From NCBI RefSeq assembly GCF_030012215.1, contig NZ_JASCXX010000001.1:1-64000 (forward strand): DNA of 64,000 nucleotides. Reading direction: 5' to 3'. The translations under genes were made by a program, and so were the position numbers. Position 1 is the stretch's first letter. Each line of letters starts with the position of its first letter. Shown piece by piece: positions 1 through 7,931 of this stretch. The stretch is from Anaerobaca lacustris. Lineage in GTDB: Bacteria; Planctomycetota; Phycisphaerae; Sedimentisphaerales; Anaerobacaceae. The notes beneath the pieces were generated by a model. It saw nothing but the letters and a program-made list of their open reading frames with translations. It made no database searches and had not been told where the DNA came from.

Positions 1-50
1 CGACGTCTCTCGCTCGGAGATGTGCGGACGGTGGAAAAAAGGGGAAACCG

Positions 51-79
51 CTGGCGGGAACAGCGCATATCTGTATAAT
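51..79 (+). promoter_or_regulatory. Putative promoter of the BrnT/BrnA pair
   Basis: A perfect -10 hexamer TATAAT lies at 74-79. The best -35 at 17 bp spacing (51-56, CTGGCG) is weak. The expected transcription start is near 86, only about five bases before the brnT ATG at 91, so the toxin mRNA would be almost leaderless. No Shine-Dalgarno is visible before brnT, which fits. Confidence 0.45.
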
Positions 80-90
80 ATACATTACCA

Positions 91-393
91 ATGGACGATA
101 TCGTATCCATCCCGGAATTCGAAGGGTTCGAATGGGACGAAGCGAATGCTCAGAAGAACTGGCAGAACCATGGCGTCAGCCCATCTGAGGCTGAGCAGGT
201 GTTCTTCCGCAAACCGCTGTTGGCGGTCGAGGACGTTGAGCATTCGCAGGAGGAACAACGCTATTTTGTCCTCGGCCAGACGGACCGTGGACGAATGCTG
301 TTCATCGCATTCACCATTCGACAAGGCGCCGTTCGCGTTGTATCTGCCAGAGATATGAGCCGAAAAGAGAAAAAGGTCTACAGCCGGCTATGA
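91..393 (+). CDS. brnT: BrnT family toxin (type II toxin-antitoxin)
   Basis: A 100-residue protein of the BrnT (DUF497) family, ribonuclease toxins with a RelE-like fold that are neutralised by BrnA. The family pattern is clear: FEWDEANAQKNWQNHGVS at residues 13-30, the central RYFVLG strand at 57-62, and the C-terminal RVVSARDMSRKEKKVY at 82-97, which carries the basic residues typical of the family. Length is normal for BrnT. The stop codon overlaps the start of the next gene by four bases (ATGA), the usual toxin-first BrnTA order, so the two are probably translationally coupled. BrnTA operons are normally autorepressed by the complex; no clear operator palindrome is visible in the short upstream region. 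The ATG at 91 leaves almost no leader behind the TATAAT at 74-79. Confidence 0.9.
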   Translation: MDDIVSIPEFEGFEWDEANAQKNWQNHGVSPSEAEQVFFRKPLLAVEDVEHSQEEQRYFVLGQTDRGRMLFIAFTIRQGAVRVVSARDMSRKEKKVYSRL

Positions 394-680
394 GAAAGCA
401 AATACCGAAATTGAAGAATGAGGACGCCGAGCGAGAATTCTGGGCCCGGCACGACTCCACAGAGTTCATCGATTGGTCCAAGGCCAAACGTACCCTGTTT
501 CCCAACCTCAAGCCCTCGACCAAGACGATCTCTCTACGGCTGCCGGAATCGCTCCTGGAGGCGCTGAAACTGCTGGCGAACCGACGCGACGTGCCCTATC
601 AGTCCTTGCTCAAGATCTTCCTGGCCGAGAGAGTCGAGCAGGAGTTTCGCCGCTCCGGTCCCGTCGGTCAGAAGGTGTGA
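390..680 (+). CDS. BrnA/CopG-like ribbon-helix-helix antitoxin
   Basis: A 96-residue partner of the upstream BrnT toxin, starting inside its stop codon. The N-terminal part (EREFWARHDSTEFIDW, residues 14-29) is the segment often seen before the DNA-binding part in CopG-type antitoxins. Residues 44-82 (TKTISLRLPESLLEALKLLA and following) match a ribbon-helix-helix fold: a short beta strand with alternating residues followed by two helices. Family knowledge says the protein binds BrnT and represses the operon as a dimer. It could be described either as BrnA or as a CopG-family antitoxin; the position directly after BrnT supports the first. It converges with the oxidoreductase gene ending at 714, with 33 bp between and no obvious terminator. 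Confidence 0.85.
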   Translation: MRKQIPKLKNEDAEREFWARHDSTEFIDWSKAKRTLFPNLKPSTKTISLRLPESLLEALKLLANRRDVPYQSLLKIFLAERVEQEFRRSGPVGQKV

Positions 681-713
681 TGGAACGCAGATGTGTCTGG
701 GCGGAAAAAGGGT

Positions 714-1871
714 TCAGCGCGGGAGGGGGACTGTTTTGCCGGTGGTCTGGGATTCGAGGGCGGCGGTGAACAGCCTATGCCATAGAGCCGTCTCGTCCGG
801 GCGGGTGCATCCGGCGAAGCGGGCCAGAGGCCGGCCTGCGTCAAGCTCGTAGAGATATGCCGCCCACATCTGGAGGATCGCGTCGGAGATGCCGAACTGA
901 GCCAGCTCCTGCGTGATCGACCGAAACGCCGTTTCCTGCCCCATTTCGACGCGTCGCCACTGCTGCTCGGGGCCGCCCAGGTATTCGAGCCGTTCCAGCG
1001 TGTTGGTGTTGCTCAGGCTGTATCGGGCCGAAGCGGCCGTCCCAAGGACTTCAATATACCAGTTGTTTCGCTGTCCAGGGGAGATGCGATGAGCCCGCAG
1101 CGTCATCGGGAACAGGTTGCCCGAGTCCGGAGCCTCCATCTCGCACAGCAGCGTCGCGTTGTCCCACGTTTCGCATGGCACGATCCGGCCCCGGCCGTCC
1201 GGACGCGACGGGACGACGTTCGACAGCACCGCCCGCACGTTGCGCGGGACCCAGCCGGCCCGGAACGGCAGCGCACAGACGTGGGGGCCGAGGTCGCCCA
1301 TGCAGCCGTAGTCGCCGTTGAACTGCCGCACCCGCTTCCAGTTGATCGGCTTGTCCGGATCGAGGTCGCTGCAATGGAGAAACCCCACGTTGACCTCGAT
1401 GATCTTCCCGAATGCCCCTGTGTCGATCATCCGTCCGATCCTCTGGACGGCGGGAAAGAAGATGAACTGCGACGCGCAGCGAACGCACAGATCCGGGTGC
1501 CGCTCGATGCCTGTCAGAATCGTCTCGTTCGCCTGGAGGTCGATCCCGAAGGGTTTTTCCCCCATGAGGTGCTTGCCGGCTTCGAGGGCCGCCAGGTAGA
1601 GTTCCGCGTGCAGGTGGTGGGGGACCGCGATATAGACCGCCTCGACGTCGGGATTGGCCAGCAGCTCGCGGTAGTCTGCGGTGATCTGCCTGAGAGTGGG
1701 GATATTGCCGCGGAACCAGTCGACCTTGGGCGCCGCGAGCGTGCGGTTGCAGACGGCGACGATCTCCGGGCGCACCGTCATCTCCGGCAGGTGAAGCCAG
1801 CGGGCCGCCGCACTGGCGAACTCACGCCCCATCATCCCGCAGCCGACAATGCCGAATCGAACCGTACGCAT
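714..1871 (-). CDS. Gfo/Idh/MocA family oxidoreductase
   Basis: A 385-residue NAD(P)-dependent oxidoreductase. The start is taken at 1871 because the Rossmann fold begins at once there (RFGIVGCGMMG, residues 5-15); an open frame extends upstream to 2138 but runs over the end of dapA and has no family similarity. The EKP motif (MGEKPFGID, residues 103-111) supplies the Lys used by this family for hydride transfer chemistry. Typical substrates are sugars, inositols or their 3-keto forms; nothing here fixes the substrate. There is no signal peptide, so it is cytoplasmic, unlike the Tat-type relative at 45408. It lies 80 bp after dapA on the same strand and may be the last gene of a pdxJ-dapA unit, though a functional link to lysine synthesis is not evident. 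Confidence 0.85.
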   Translation of the reverse strand: MRTVRFGIVGCGMMGREFASAAARWLHLPEMTVRPEIVAVCNRTLAAPKVDWFRGNIPTLRQITADYRELLANPDVEAVYIAVPHHLHAELYLAALEAGKHLMGEKPFGIDLQANETILTGIERHPDLCVRCASQFIFFPAVQRIGRMIDTGAFGKIIEVNVGFLHCSDLDPDKPINWKRVRQFNGDYGCMGDLGPHVCALPFRAGWVPRNVRAVLSNVVPSRPDGRGRIVPCETWDNATLLCEMEAPDSGNLFPMTLRAHRISPGQRNNWYIEVLGTAASARYSLSNTNTLERLEYLGGPEQQWRRVEMGQETAFRSITQELAQFGISDAILQMWAAYLYELDAGRPLARFAGCTRPDETALWHRLFTAALESQTTGKTVPLPR

Positions 1872-1951
1872 GGTCCGGCCTCCAACTCCGGTGACGCTCC
1901 GATCGCCGCACGCGACGTGAGCGGAAGAACAGATCGTATCCGCGACCCGCT

Positions 1952-2836
1952 CTACATCAAGCCGTACTCGGTCAGGGTTTGCTTGAGGGTGGTTTTGTGG
2001 GAATCGGCCAGCGGCGTCATGGGCAGACGCAGTTCCTCGGAGCACATGTCGAGCATGGCCATCGCCGCCTTGAGCGGGATCGGGTTCGTCGCTAGGGTCA
2101 GCATGTTCTTGCTCAGGGCGAAGAGCTTGCGGTGCCACTGGCGGGCCTTGACGAGGTCGCCTTCGAGGATCAGGTCGGTCATCGCCACCACGTCAGCCGG
2201 GACGATGTTGGCCACGACGCTGATGACGCCCTTGCCGCCCACCGACGCCAGCGGCAGGGTCAGGGAGTCGTCGCCGGACAGGATCGTCAGGTCGCATCGC
2301 ATGGCGATCTCCGACGCCTGGTCGAGGCTGCCCGTGGCCTCCTTGATGGCGACGACGTTGTCCAGTTCGCTCAGGCGGGCGATGGTCTCCGGCGTCAGGC
2401 CGGCCCCGCAGCGGCCGGGGATGTTGTACAGCACCATCGGCAGGTCCACCTCTTCGGCGATCGCCTTGAAGTGCTGATAGAACCCTTCCTGGGTCGGCTT
2501 GTTGTAGTAGGGGCACACCTGCAGGGAGGCGTCGGCGCCGATCTTCTTGGCGTAGCCGGTCAGCTCGATGGCCTCGGCGGTGCTGTTCGAGCCGGCGCCC
2601 GCGATGACCGGGACGCTGCCGCCGGCGCCCTTGACGACGCGCTCGATGACGTGCTTGTGCTCGTCGAAGCTGAGCGTGGGCGACTCGCCGGTAGTGCCGA
2701 CGGGCACGATGGCGTCGATGCCGTTTTCGATCTGGAACTCGATCAGCTCATCGAGCGTCTCGAAGTCGATTTCTCCCTCCTGGAAGGGTGTGACGAGTGC
2801 CACCATGGCGCCTGTGAACATCCTGCTACTCCTCAT
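1952..2836 (-). CDS. dapA: 4-hydroxy-tetrahydrodipicolinate synthase
   Basis: A 294-residue class I aldolase of the DapA family that condenses pyruvate with aspartate semialdehyde, the first committed step of lysine and diaminopimelate synthesis. Visible signatures are GTTGESPTL at 47-55, Tyr137 in the YNIPGR stretch (137-142), and Lys165 in AIKEATGS, the expected Schiff-base lysine. The Arg of NIPGR, which in true DapA contacts the carboxylate of the substrate, is present, which argues for DapA over N-acetylneuraminate lyase or KDG aldolase relatives. Met6 is an alternative start. Length is normal. The gene follows pdxJ with a 33 bp gap that holds a REP-like hairpin; both are on the minus strand. 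No dapB is visible here. Confidence 0.93.
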   Translation of the reverse strand: MRSSRMFTGAMVALVTPFQEGEIDFETLDELIEFQIENGIDAIVPVGTTGESPTLSFDEHKHVIERVVKGAGGSVPVIAGAGSNSTAEAIELTGYAKKIGADASLQVCPYYNKPTQEGFYQHFKAIAEEVDLPMVLYNIPGRCGAGLTPETIARLSELDNVVAIKEATGSLDQASEIAMRCDLTILSGDDSLTLPLASVGGKGVISVVANIVPADVVAMTDLILEGDLVKARQWHRKLFALSKNMLTLATNPIPLKAAMAMLDMCSEELRLPMTPLADSHKTTLKQTLTEYGLM

Positions 2837-2841
2837 GTTTT

Positions 2842-2873
2842 GTAGGGTGTGCTCCGCACACCATTGCGGCTAC
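2842..2873. repeat. REP-like hairpin between pdxJ and dapA
   Basis: GTAG at 2842-2845, then a perfect 7-bp stem GGTGTGC (2846-2852) / GCACACC (2856-2862) around the loop TCC, then ATTGCGG and CTAC at 2870-2873. The outer GTAG/CTAC are inverted copies. The CTA at 2870-2872 is the stop codon (TAG) of pdxJ on the minus strand. A near copy lies at 42815-42842, and a larger element with the same GTAG...CTAC borders lies at 29417-29466. Confidence 0.65.
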
Positions 2874-3592
2874 AGCGATTTCTCGATCAGTTCGATCATC
2901 TGCCTTGTCGCCTCGCGGATGCCGACGAGGACGGCGCGGGCGACAATGCTATGGCCGATATTGAACTCGCACAACCCGTCGATGCCGGCGACCGGGGCGA
3001 TGTTGCGATAGGTCAGTCCGTGTCCGGCGTGGACCACGAGCTTGCGTTCTGTCGCCAGGTCCTTGCCTGCCGCCAACTCGGCCAGTCGCTTGCGGGCCGC
3101 CGTATCGGTCCGGGCGTTGGCGTACATCCCCGTGTGCAGCTCGACGGCGTCGCAGCCGGTCTCGGCCGAGGCGACGATCTGCTCGGCCTGCGGCACGATG
3201 AACGTGCTGACCAGGATGCCCTTCTTGTGCATCCGTTTAACCACCTCAGCCAGTCGCCGCTTGTATTTGGCGCAGTCCAGCCCGCCCTCGGTGGTCAGCT
3301 CAGCGCGGTTCTCCGGCACGAGCGTCACCTGATCGGGCCGGACGGCCTCGGCGATCTTGACGATCGGCTCGGCCATGGACATCTCGAGGTTGAACTTGCA
3401 GGCGACGGTCTCCTTGAGCACGCGCACGTCGCGGTCGTTGATGTGCCGGCGATCCTGGCGCAGGTGCACGGTGATGCCGTTGGCGCCGGCCAGCTCGCAC
3501 TGCACGGCCGCCCAGACCGGGTCCGGCTCGTCCGCCAGACGCGCCTGACGCACCGTCGCCACGTGATCGATATTGACATTCAAGACTGCCAT
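2870..3592 (-). CDS. pdxJ: Pyridoxine 5'-phosphate synthase
   Basis: A 240-residue TIM-barrel enzyme that closes the pyridoxine ring from 1-deoxyxylulose 5-phosphate and 3-amino-2-oxopropyl phosphate in the DXP-dependent vitamin B6 pathway. The N-terminus LNVNIDHVATVRQAR (residues 4-18) and the phosphate-site stretch GITVHLRQDRRHINDRDV are diagnostic. The start at 3592 is chosen because family homology begins at MAVLNVN; an open frame runs 18 codons further but those residues look like untranslated leader. Length matches the family. It is the first gene of a minus-strand set with dapA and a Gfo/Idh/MocA gene. Its stop codon is contributed by a REP-like hairpin. No other B6 gene is in the window. 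Confidence 0.95.
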   Translation of the reverse strand: MAVLNVNIDHVATVRQARLADEPDPVWAAVQCELAGANGITVHLRQDRRHINDRDVRVLKETVACKFNLEMSMAEPIVKIAEAVRPDQVTLVPENRAELTTEGGLDCAKYKRRLAEVVKRMHKKGILVSTFIVPQAEQIVASAETGCDAVELHTGMYANARTDTAARKRLAELAAGKDLATERKLVVHAGHGLTYRNIAPVAGIDGLCEFNIGHSIVARAVLVGIREATRQMIELIEKSL

Positions 3593-3691
3593 AAACAGAC
3601 CCTCATACTGACCGGGCCATTGTAGCAGGGCATCGCTCTGTATCAAGTCAATAAGCCGGCAAAATGCCCGGATCGGTCGCGGACCAGGATA

Positions 3692-3718
3692 GGTCCTATT
3701 GGACCAACAGGATCAATG
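3692..3718. repeat. Three-unit relative of the GGNCCTATN nine-base repeat
   Basis: Three consecutive nine-base units, GGTCCTATT, GGACCAACA and GGATCAATG, lie in the space between pdxJ and the secretion gene. The first unit, with its flanking ATA, is identical to the beginning of the longer array at 60128-60172. Read on the minus strand the region encodes Gly-Pro-Ile steps, but no gene is believable there. Confidence 0.4.
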
Positions 3719-3752
3719 TCGACGGCGGGTCGCCGGTTGGGTGATCGTGGTC

Positions 3753-4724
3753 TTAGAAACCTGGCAGTCCGCTGTAGATCTGGCCCCACAACGTGAAGAT
3801 CATATAGATAATGATGCCGGCGATGACGACGTAAACGGCGATTGGCAGCCACTTAGCGAATGCTGTGAACAGAAGGTCCGCCCGATCGCCGGCGATTTCT
3901 GCGATCTTCTCGGCGGTCTTGTCCAGTTCGCCGGTCTCCTCGCCGATCTGAAACAGGTGCAGATACTGCGACGGCAGGCGTTTGGAGTACCCCTCCCAGG
4001 CGAGCCCGCCGGCGCGGACGCTGTCTTTGCCTCCGGCGAACAGGCGGGCGACGATCGCATTGCCCGTTGCTCGCGTGGCGCGGTCCGTCACTTCGGTGAT
4101 GGGGACGCCCGCCCCGTACATCATCGCGAATGCCTTGGCATACCGGCAGACCGACATGTGGTAGACCGCCTGGCCCAGAATCGGAATCCGCAGCACGATG
4201 AAATCCAGCGGCAGCCCAAGCAGCGGAAATCGCTCCCGTAGGGCCATGCACACGACTACGATCGCCGTCGGGACATAGAGAAGCATAAGAATGCTCACGG
4301 TCCCGACGAGGTATTCTGTCGTCGAGGTCTTGCCCAGAACGAGGCCGGGAAGGCCGAATACGCCCGCCGCAATGTGGAGCATGAAGAACGGATAGATCAA
4401 CCCCATCTGGAGCCGCCGGGTGATGCGGTGGACGAACTCATGCCATTCGGAGAGCATCTTGAATGACAAGCCGAGCGCTCCCGAGGTCTCGGCCGCCTCG
4501 ATGAGCATTCGGTCCAACTGGGGGAACACGTTGCGATGCTGGTCGAGGGCCTCGGTCAGACTCGACCCTTTGGAGACGGTCTCGCGAATCCGCTTGAGGA
4601 CCTGCTTGATATACCCCTGGCGTCCCTCGATCGTGATGTCCAGCGAGCGCAGGATCGGCACGCCCGCGTCCATCATGACCGACAAATCGTAGTACGCTTG
4701 CGCCAGTCGCGTTTTCGAGCTCAT
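3753..4724 (-). CDS. Type II secretion system F (GspF/PilC-like) inner membrane protein
   Basis: A 323-residue protein with the repeated T2SF architecture: a first cytoplasmic helical domain (LAQAYYDLSVMMDAGVPILR near residues 8-27), two central membrane segments (around 125-145 and 155-180), a second T2SF domain (YAKAFAMMYGAGVPITEVTD), and a C-terminal membrane segment. Such proteins are the inner membrane platform that couples the assembly ATPase to pseudopilus or pilus growth. It is shorter than the usual 400-residue GspF because the N-terminal extension is missing. No GspE, GspD or prepilin gene sits beside it, so it is an orphan here; a lone prepilin is found 22 kb away at 26318. The start at 4724 precedes the first conserved helix; the longer open frame upstream (to 5399) is antisense to pgsA and was not accepted. 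Confidence 0.85.
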   Translation of the reverse strand: MSSKTRLAQAYYDLSVMMDAGVPILRSLDITIEGRQGYIKQVLKRIRETVSKGSSLTEALDQHRNVFPQLDRMLIEAAETSGALGLSFKMLSEWHEFVHRITRRLQMGLIYPFFMLHIAAGVFGLPGLVLGKTSTTEYLVGTVSILMLLYVPTAIVVVCMALRERFPLLGLPLDFIVLRIPILGQAVYHMSVCRYAKAFAMMYGAGVPITEVTDRATRATGNAIVARLFAGGKDSVRAGGLAWEGYSKRLPSQYLHLFQIGEETGELDKTAEKIAEIAGDRADLLFTAFAKWLPIAVYVVIAGIIIYMIFTLWGQIYSGLPGF

Positions 4725-4802
4725 AGCGATCCGCTCCGCTGTCCGTTCCGCCGTATGCCTGTGCCGGGCAAGCTCTGCACTCCCATCCCGAAGGCGTGGT
4801 TG

Positions 4803-4859
4803 TCGCCTTGCCAAGGCGATAGGCCGACCATAGTATATCACCTGTCGCCAGGGACGCAA
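4803..4859 (-). promoter_or_regulatory. Putative promoter and 17-bp palindrome upstream of the T2SF gene
   Basis: On the minus strand a -35 TTGCGT (4854-4859) and a -10 TATACT (4832-4837) are separated by 16 bp. The expected start is near 4825. Directly after it lies a perfect inverted repeat TCGCCTTG-C-CAAGGCGA (4803-4819), placed where a repressor site or a leader hairpin would act. The -35 is only a partial match. Confidence 0.35.
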
Positions 4860-4904
4860 TGATGATATGCGTGCGGCCCGTGAGGTCGCGAAAGGGACGA
4901 TGCG

Positions 4905-5624
4905 ATGAAGATGACAGATCGGCTTCGCTCCTTGTGTCGGTTGCGGTCGGCCGAGCGATTTCGGCTCAGTTGGGCCACGCGGATCACACTGGTCCGCATT
5001 CTGCTGATCGTGCCGTTCATCATGTTCCTGCTGAATATGAACGACCCAACAGTCAGTCCGCGTGCCCGCACCGGCCTGCGCTATGCGGCCATTGCCGTTT
5101 TCGTCGTCATGGCCGTCAGCGACGCCCTCGACGGCTATCTGGCCCGCCGACACAGGCAGATCACGAGGCTGGGCACGTTTCTCGACCCTGTGGCGGACAA
5201 GCTGCTGATGACGTCGGCCTGCCTGCTGCTGGCCTCGCAGCGGGGGCACGTCGAGGGATTCACATTGCCGACGACCGTCGTGGTCGCGATCGTCGGCAAG
5301 GACATCCTGATCGTGGTCGGCTTTGCGATCCTGTATCTGGTCACCTCGCAGATTCGCGTCGTGCCCGTCCTGCTCGGCAAGGCGGCCACCGCCCTGCAAC
5401 TGGTGATGGTCGCCTGCGTGCTGACGGCGCCGGAATTCTCAAGGGTGATTCCGCAGTACCGGGCGGCGTTGAGCGTGCTGTGGTGGTCGGCGGCGGCTGT
5501 CGCCATTTTGGCGACCTTGGTTTACATCCGCAATGGAAGCCGCTATATTGAACGTTTTGAGCGATCCGGCGCAGAGAACGAGGCGACCGGTTCGACCGAT
5601 GCAGACAAGAGGCAACACCATTAG
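4905..5624 (+). CDS. pgsA: CDP-alcohol phosphatidyltransferase (phosphatidylglycerophosphate synthase-like)
   Basis: A 239-residue integral membrane enzyme of phospholipid synthesis that transfers a phosphatidyl group from CDP-diacylglycerol to an alcohol, most likely glycerol 3-phosphate. The CDP-alcohol signature D-G-x2-A-R-x8-G-x3-D-x3-D is complete: Asp73, Asp76-Gly77, Ala80-Arg81, Gly90, Asp94 and Asp98 form the metal site. About five to six hydrophobic segments follow, as expected. The C-terminal 25 residues are polar and probably cytoplasmic. The substrate alcohol cannot be proven from the signature alone; phosphatidylserine synthase usually differs in length and flanking segments. It is followed by ribBA after 16 bp, so the two are likely cotranscribed. 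Confidence 0.85.
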   Translation: MKMTDRLRSLCRLRSAERFRLSWATRITLVRILLIVPFIMFLLNMNDPTVSPRARTGLRYAAIAVFVVMAVSDALDGYLARRHRQITRLGTFLDPVADKLLMTSACLLLASQRGHVEGFTLPTTVVVAIVGKDILIVVGFAILYLVTSQIRVVPVLLGKAATALQLVMVACVLTAPEFSRVIPQYRAALSVLWWSAAAVAILATLVYIRNGSRYIERFERSGAENEATGSTDADKRQHH

Positions 5625-5640
5625 GCAGTCCAGAGTGAGC

Positions 5641-6912
5641 ATGAACCAGTCTCCTTCGCAGCAGGAAACACCCGGCGTGACGTTCAGCGACGTGCCGGAG
5701 GTGCTTGAGGACCTTCGGCAGGGCAAGATGGTCGTCCTCGTGGACGCGGAAGACCGCGAAAACGAGGGGGACCTGATCTGCGCCGCTGAGAAGGTCACGC
5801 CCGAGATCATCAACTTCATGGCGAAATACGGTCGGGGCCTGATCTGTCTGTCGCTGACGGGCGAGAAGTGCGACCAATTGGCCCTGTACCCGCAAGCGCT
5901 GGAGAACACGGCCCGTTTCAGCACGGCCTTCACCGTCAGCGTCGACGCCGCCGACGGCATTACGACGGGCATCAGCGCCCCCGATCGGGCGCATACGGTT
6001 CAGGTGGCCATCGCCGACGGCGCCAGGGCGCGCGATCTGGCCCGGCCGGGCCACATCTTTCCGCTGCGCGCCAGGGCCGGAGGGGTCCTCGTGCGCGCCG
6101 GGCAGACCGAAGGGGCGGTCGATCTGGCGCATCTGGCCGGGCTCAAGCCGGCCGCCGTGATCTGCGAGGTCATGAACGAAGACGGGTCGATGGCCCGCGT
6201 GCCCGACCTTCTGGCGTTCTGCAGGCAGCATAATATGAAGATCCTCTCGATCGCCAAGCTGATCGAACACCGACTGCAACGCGAGAGTCAGATCAAGCGA
6301 TTCGTGTCGGTCGATTTGCCGACCGATTACGGCCAGTTCACGCTGATCGGTTACGAGAGCATGACCAGTCCGGAGCCTCATCTGGCCCTGTGCAAGGGCG
6401 GCGTCGGCGATCGCGACGAGGCCGGCAACGTCATCGAGCATCCCGAGCCGGTTCTCATTCGGGTGCACTCGGAGTGCATGACGGGCGATCTGTTCCACTC
6501 GCAGCGATGCGAATGCGGCTACCAGCTCATCACGGCTATGGAGATGATCGAAAAGGAGGGCAAGGGGGCGCTAATCTACCTGCGTCAGGAGGGCCGGGGG
6601 ATCGGCCTGTCCAACAAGCTCCGCGCTTACGAGCTTCAGGAGCAGGGGCTCGACACCGTCGATGCGAACCTGAAGCTGGGCTTCGGCGCCGACCGCCGCG
6701 ACTACGGCATCGGCGCGCAGATCTGCCGGGACCTGGGACTGCGCAACGTGAAGATTCTGACCAACAACCCCAAGAAGGTGAGCCGCTTGGAGGTCTACGG
6801 TATTCAGATCACCGAGCAGGTCCCTTTGCGGGCCGTCCCGGGTGAGCACAATATCAACTACCTGCGGACCAAGAAACACCGCCTCGGACACATGCTGGAT
6901 GAGGACCTGTAG
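5641..6912 (+). CDS. ribBA: Bifunctional 3,4-dihydroxy-2-butanone 4-phosphate synthase / GTP cyclohydrolase II
   Basis: A 423-residue fusion that makes both precursors of riboflavin. The N-terminal RibB half (about 13-213) shows the metal and substrate loop [11 protein letters not shown] (35-45), [13 protein letters not shown] (105-117) and RPGHIFPL (135-142). The C-terminal RibA half (about 218-423) has the zinc cysteines Cys279, Cys290 and Cys292 in [17 protein letters not shown], and RQEGRGIGL (315-323) for GTP binding. All key residues are present, so both activities are predicted. The start at 5641 is preferred over in-frame ATGs at 5533 and 5599, which fall in the pgsA gene. No FMN riboswitch is recognisable in the 16 bp before it. 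The next gene begins three bases after its stop. Confidence 0.95.
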   Translation: MNQSPSQQETPGVTFSDVPEVLEDLRQGKMVVLVDAEDRENEGDLICAAEKVTPEIINFMAKYGRGLICLSLTGEKCDQLALYPQALENTARFSTAFTVSVDAADGITTGISAPDRAHTVQVAIADGARARDLARPGHIFPLRARAGGVLVRAGQTEGAVDLAHLAGLKPAAVICEVMNEDGSMARVPDLLAFCRQHNMKILSIAKLIEHRLQRESQIKRFVSVDLPTDYGQFTLIGYESMTSPEPHLALCKGGVGDRDEAGNVIEHPEPVLIRVHSECMTGDLFHSQRCECGYQLITAMEMIEKEGKGALIYLRQEGRGIGLSNKLRAYELQEQGLDTVDANLKLGFGADRRDYGIGAQICRDLGLRNVKILTNNPKKVSRLEVYGIQITEQVPLRAVPGEHNINYLRTKKHRLGHMLDEDL

Positions 6913-6915
6913 GTC

Positions 6916-7506
6916 ATGGAACAAGCCAGGGCAACGATCGAGAAGAAGGGCCGCAAGCCGGCCGTATCGTGTCTTCTGCTGCTGGTCTCGATGGTTCTGT
7001 GGGCCGGATGCGGCGAACCCCAGGCCGGCCCGGATGCTGGGGCGCCCGCACGGGACGTCGAACGGCCCGTCGAGCCCGAGAGAACGGCTGTGGAACCCCC
7101 TGTGGCCGTTCCCGCCGGCGGCTTCTCACCGGTCGGGATCACGATTCTGCCTCTGACGGAGTTGCTCCGTCCGACGGGCGATCAGGGGCCGCGGTTGAAT
7201 GTCTATGTTTCCCTGGTCGATGCCTTCGGTTCGCAGATGAAGGCCCCCGGTACGTTTCGCATCGAGCTTTACGATTACGTCCAGCGATCCGCCGACCCCA
7301 AGGGCCCGAGGATCGCGATCTGGCCGGATATCGACCTGACCGGCCCGGCGGAAAACCACCGATACTGGCGCGATTTTCTCCGTGCGTACGAATTCACGGT
7401 CCCCGCCCAGGCGTCTGGCGACAAGACGTACGTGCTCGAGGTGACCTGCCTGACCACCACGGGCCGGAGGCTTTCGGCGAAATGGGTGCTTCGGCCGGGC
7501 GATTGA
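6916..7506 (+). CDS. Predicted lipoprotein of unknown function
   Basis: A 196-residue protein, tightly behind ribBA (three bases between). It starts with a charged N-terminus, a hydrophobic segment and a lipobox LWAGC, so Cys32 would be the lipidated residue. A proline-rich linker (about 35-75) precedes a globular part of about 120 residues rich in beta strands, with FRIELYDYVQ near residue 113 and a C-terminal YVLEVTCLTT strand. I do not recognise the fold. The spacing suggests cotranscription with pgsA and ribBA, but that does not indicate a role in riboflavin metabolism. The GTP-cyclohydrolase-like name sometimes given to neighbours should not be transferred. Confidence 0.8.
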   Translation: MEQARATIEKKGRKPAVSCLLLLVSMVLWAGCGEPQAGPDAGAPARDVERPVEPERTAVEPPVAVPAGGFSPVGITILPLTELLRPTGDQGPRLNVYVSLVDAFGSQMKAPGTFRIELYDYVQRSADPKGPRIAIWPDIDLTGPAENHRYWRDFLRAYEFTVPAQASGDKTYVLEVTCLTTTGRRLSAKWVLRPGD

Positions 7507-7542
7507 CCGAGGCCGCACCATTTGCCCTGGGCGGGATTTTGC

Positions 7543-7572
7543 TTGAATTGCCGCGTGCCATTCTGATATAGT
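7543..7572 (+). promoter_or_regulatory. Putative promoter upstream of the first exoprotein gene
   Basis: TTGAAT (7543-7548) and TATAGT (7567-7572) are separated by 18 bp; each matches the sigma-70 consensus at four or five positions. A second TATACT follows at 7582-7587. If used, the promoter gives a leader of about 350 bases before the gene at 7932. Confidence 0.35.
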
Positions 7573-7931
7573 TGAATGCGATATACTCTGCGATTTTCGT
7601 TGCCGACGATCAACAGCGACCATGAAGGCAGGAGACGGAGCCGCGAGGGGCTGTTCGGCCCGTAGGGCTCCGGTGGCTGTTCGTACATCTGGCCTTGGGC
7701 GCCTGTCGCGTCGATAGTCTGCGGATATCTCACTGAGCCTCATGAAGGAGTAGGGAAGGGAACATCTGACGGCAATCTTCCTGGGTGCGATCGCACTCGG
7801 AATCTATCGAGACCCTGCAACGCTGCGGCCGGATCGGATCTTACCATTCGGGGACTTGGAGGTCGGGTGAAGTGTCTCGGCGCGGCGGGGCGACTGAACT
7901 GTACTGTGGTTTTGGAAGGAGGAATCACCCG
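7573..7931. other. Long leader without a recognised gene
   Basis: This stretch follows the lipoprotein gene and precedes the first exoprotein. It contains the tail of the putative promoter region and a good Shine-Dalgarno (GGAAGGAGG, 7914-7922) for the ATG at 7932. I see no riboswitch motif, no terminator and no credible open frame. An in-frame upstream extension of the exoprotein to 7785 was rejected because it would bury the signal peptide. Confidence 0.5.

Noticed and set aside
1872-2138. 89-codon N-terminal extension of the first Gfo/Idh/MocA gene
   Set aside because: It overlaps the 3' part of dapA and has no similarity to the family; the Rossmann motif begins directly at 1871.
5533-5640. 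N-terminal extension of RibBA
   Set aside because: The extra 36 codons overlap the end of pgsA, and family similarity starts after 5641.
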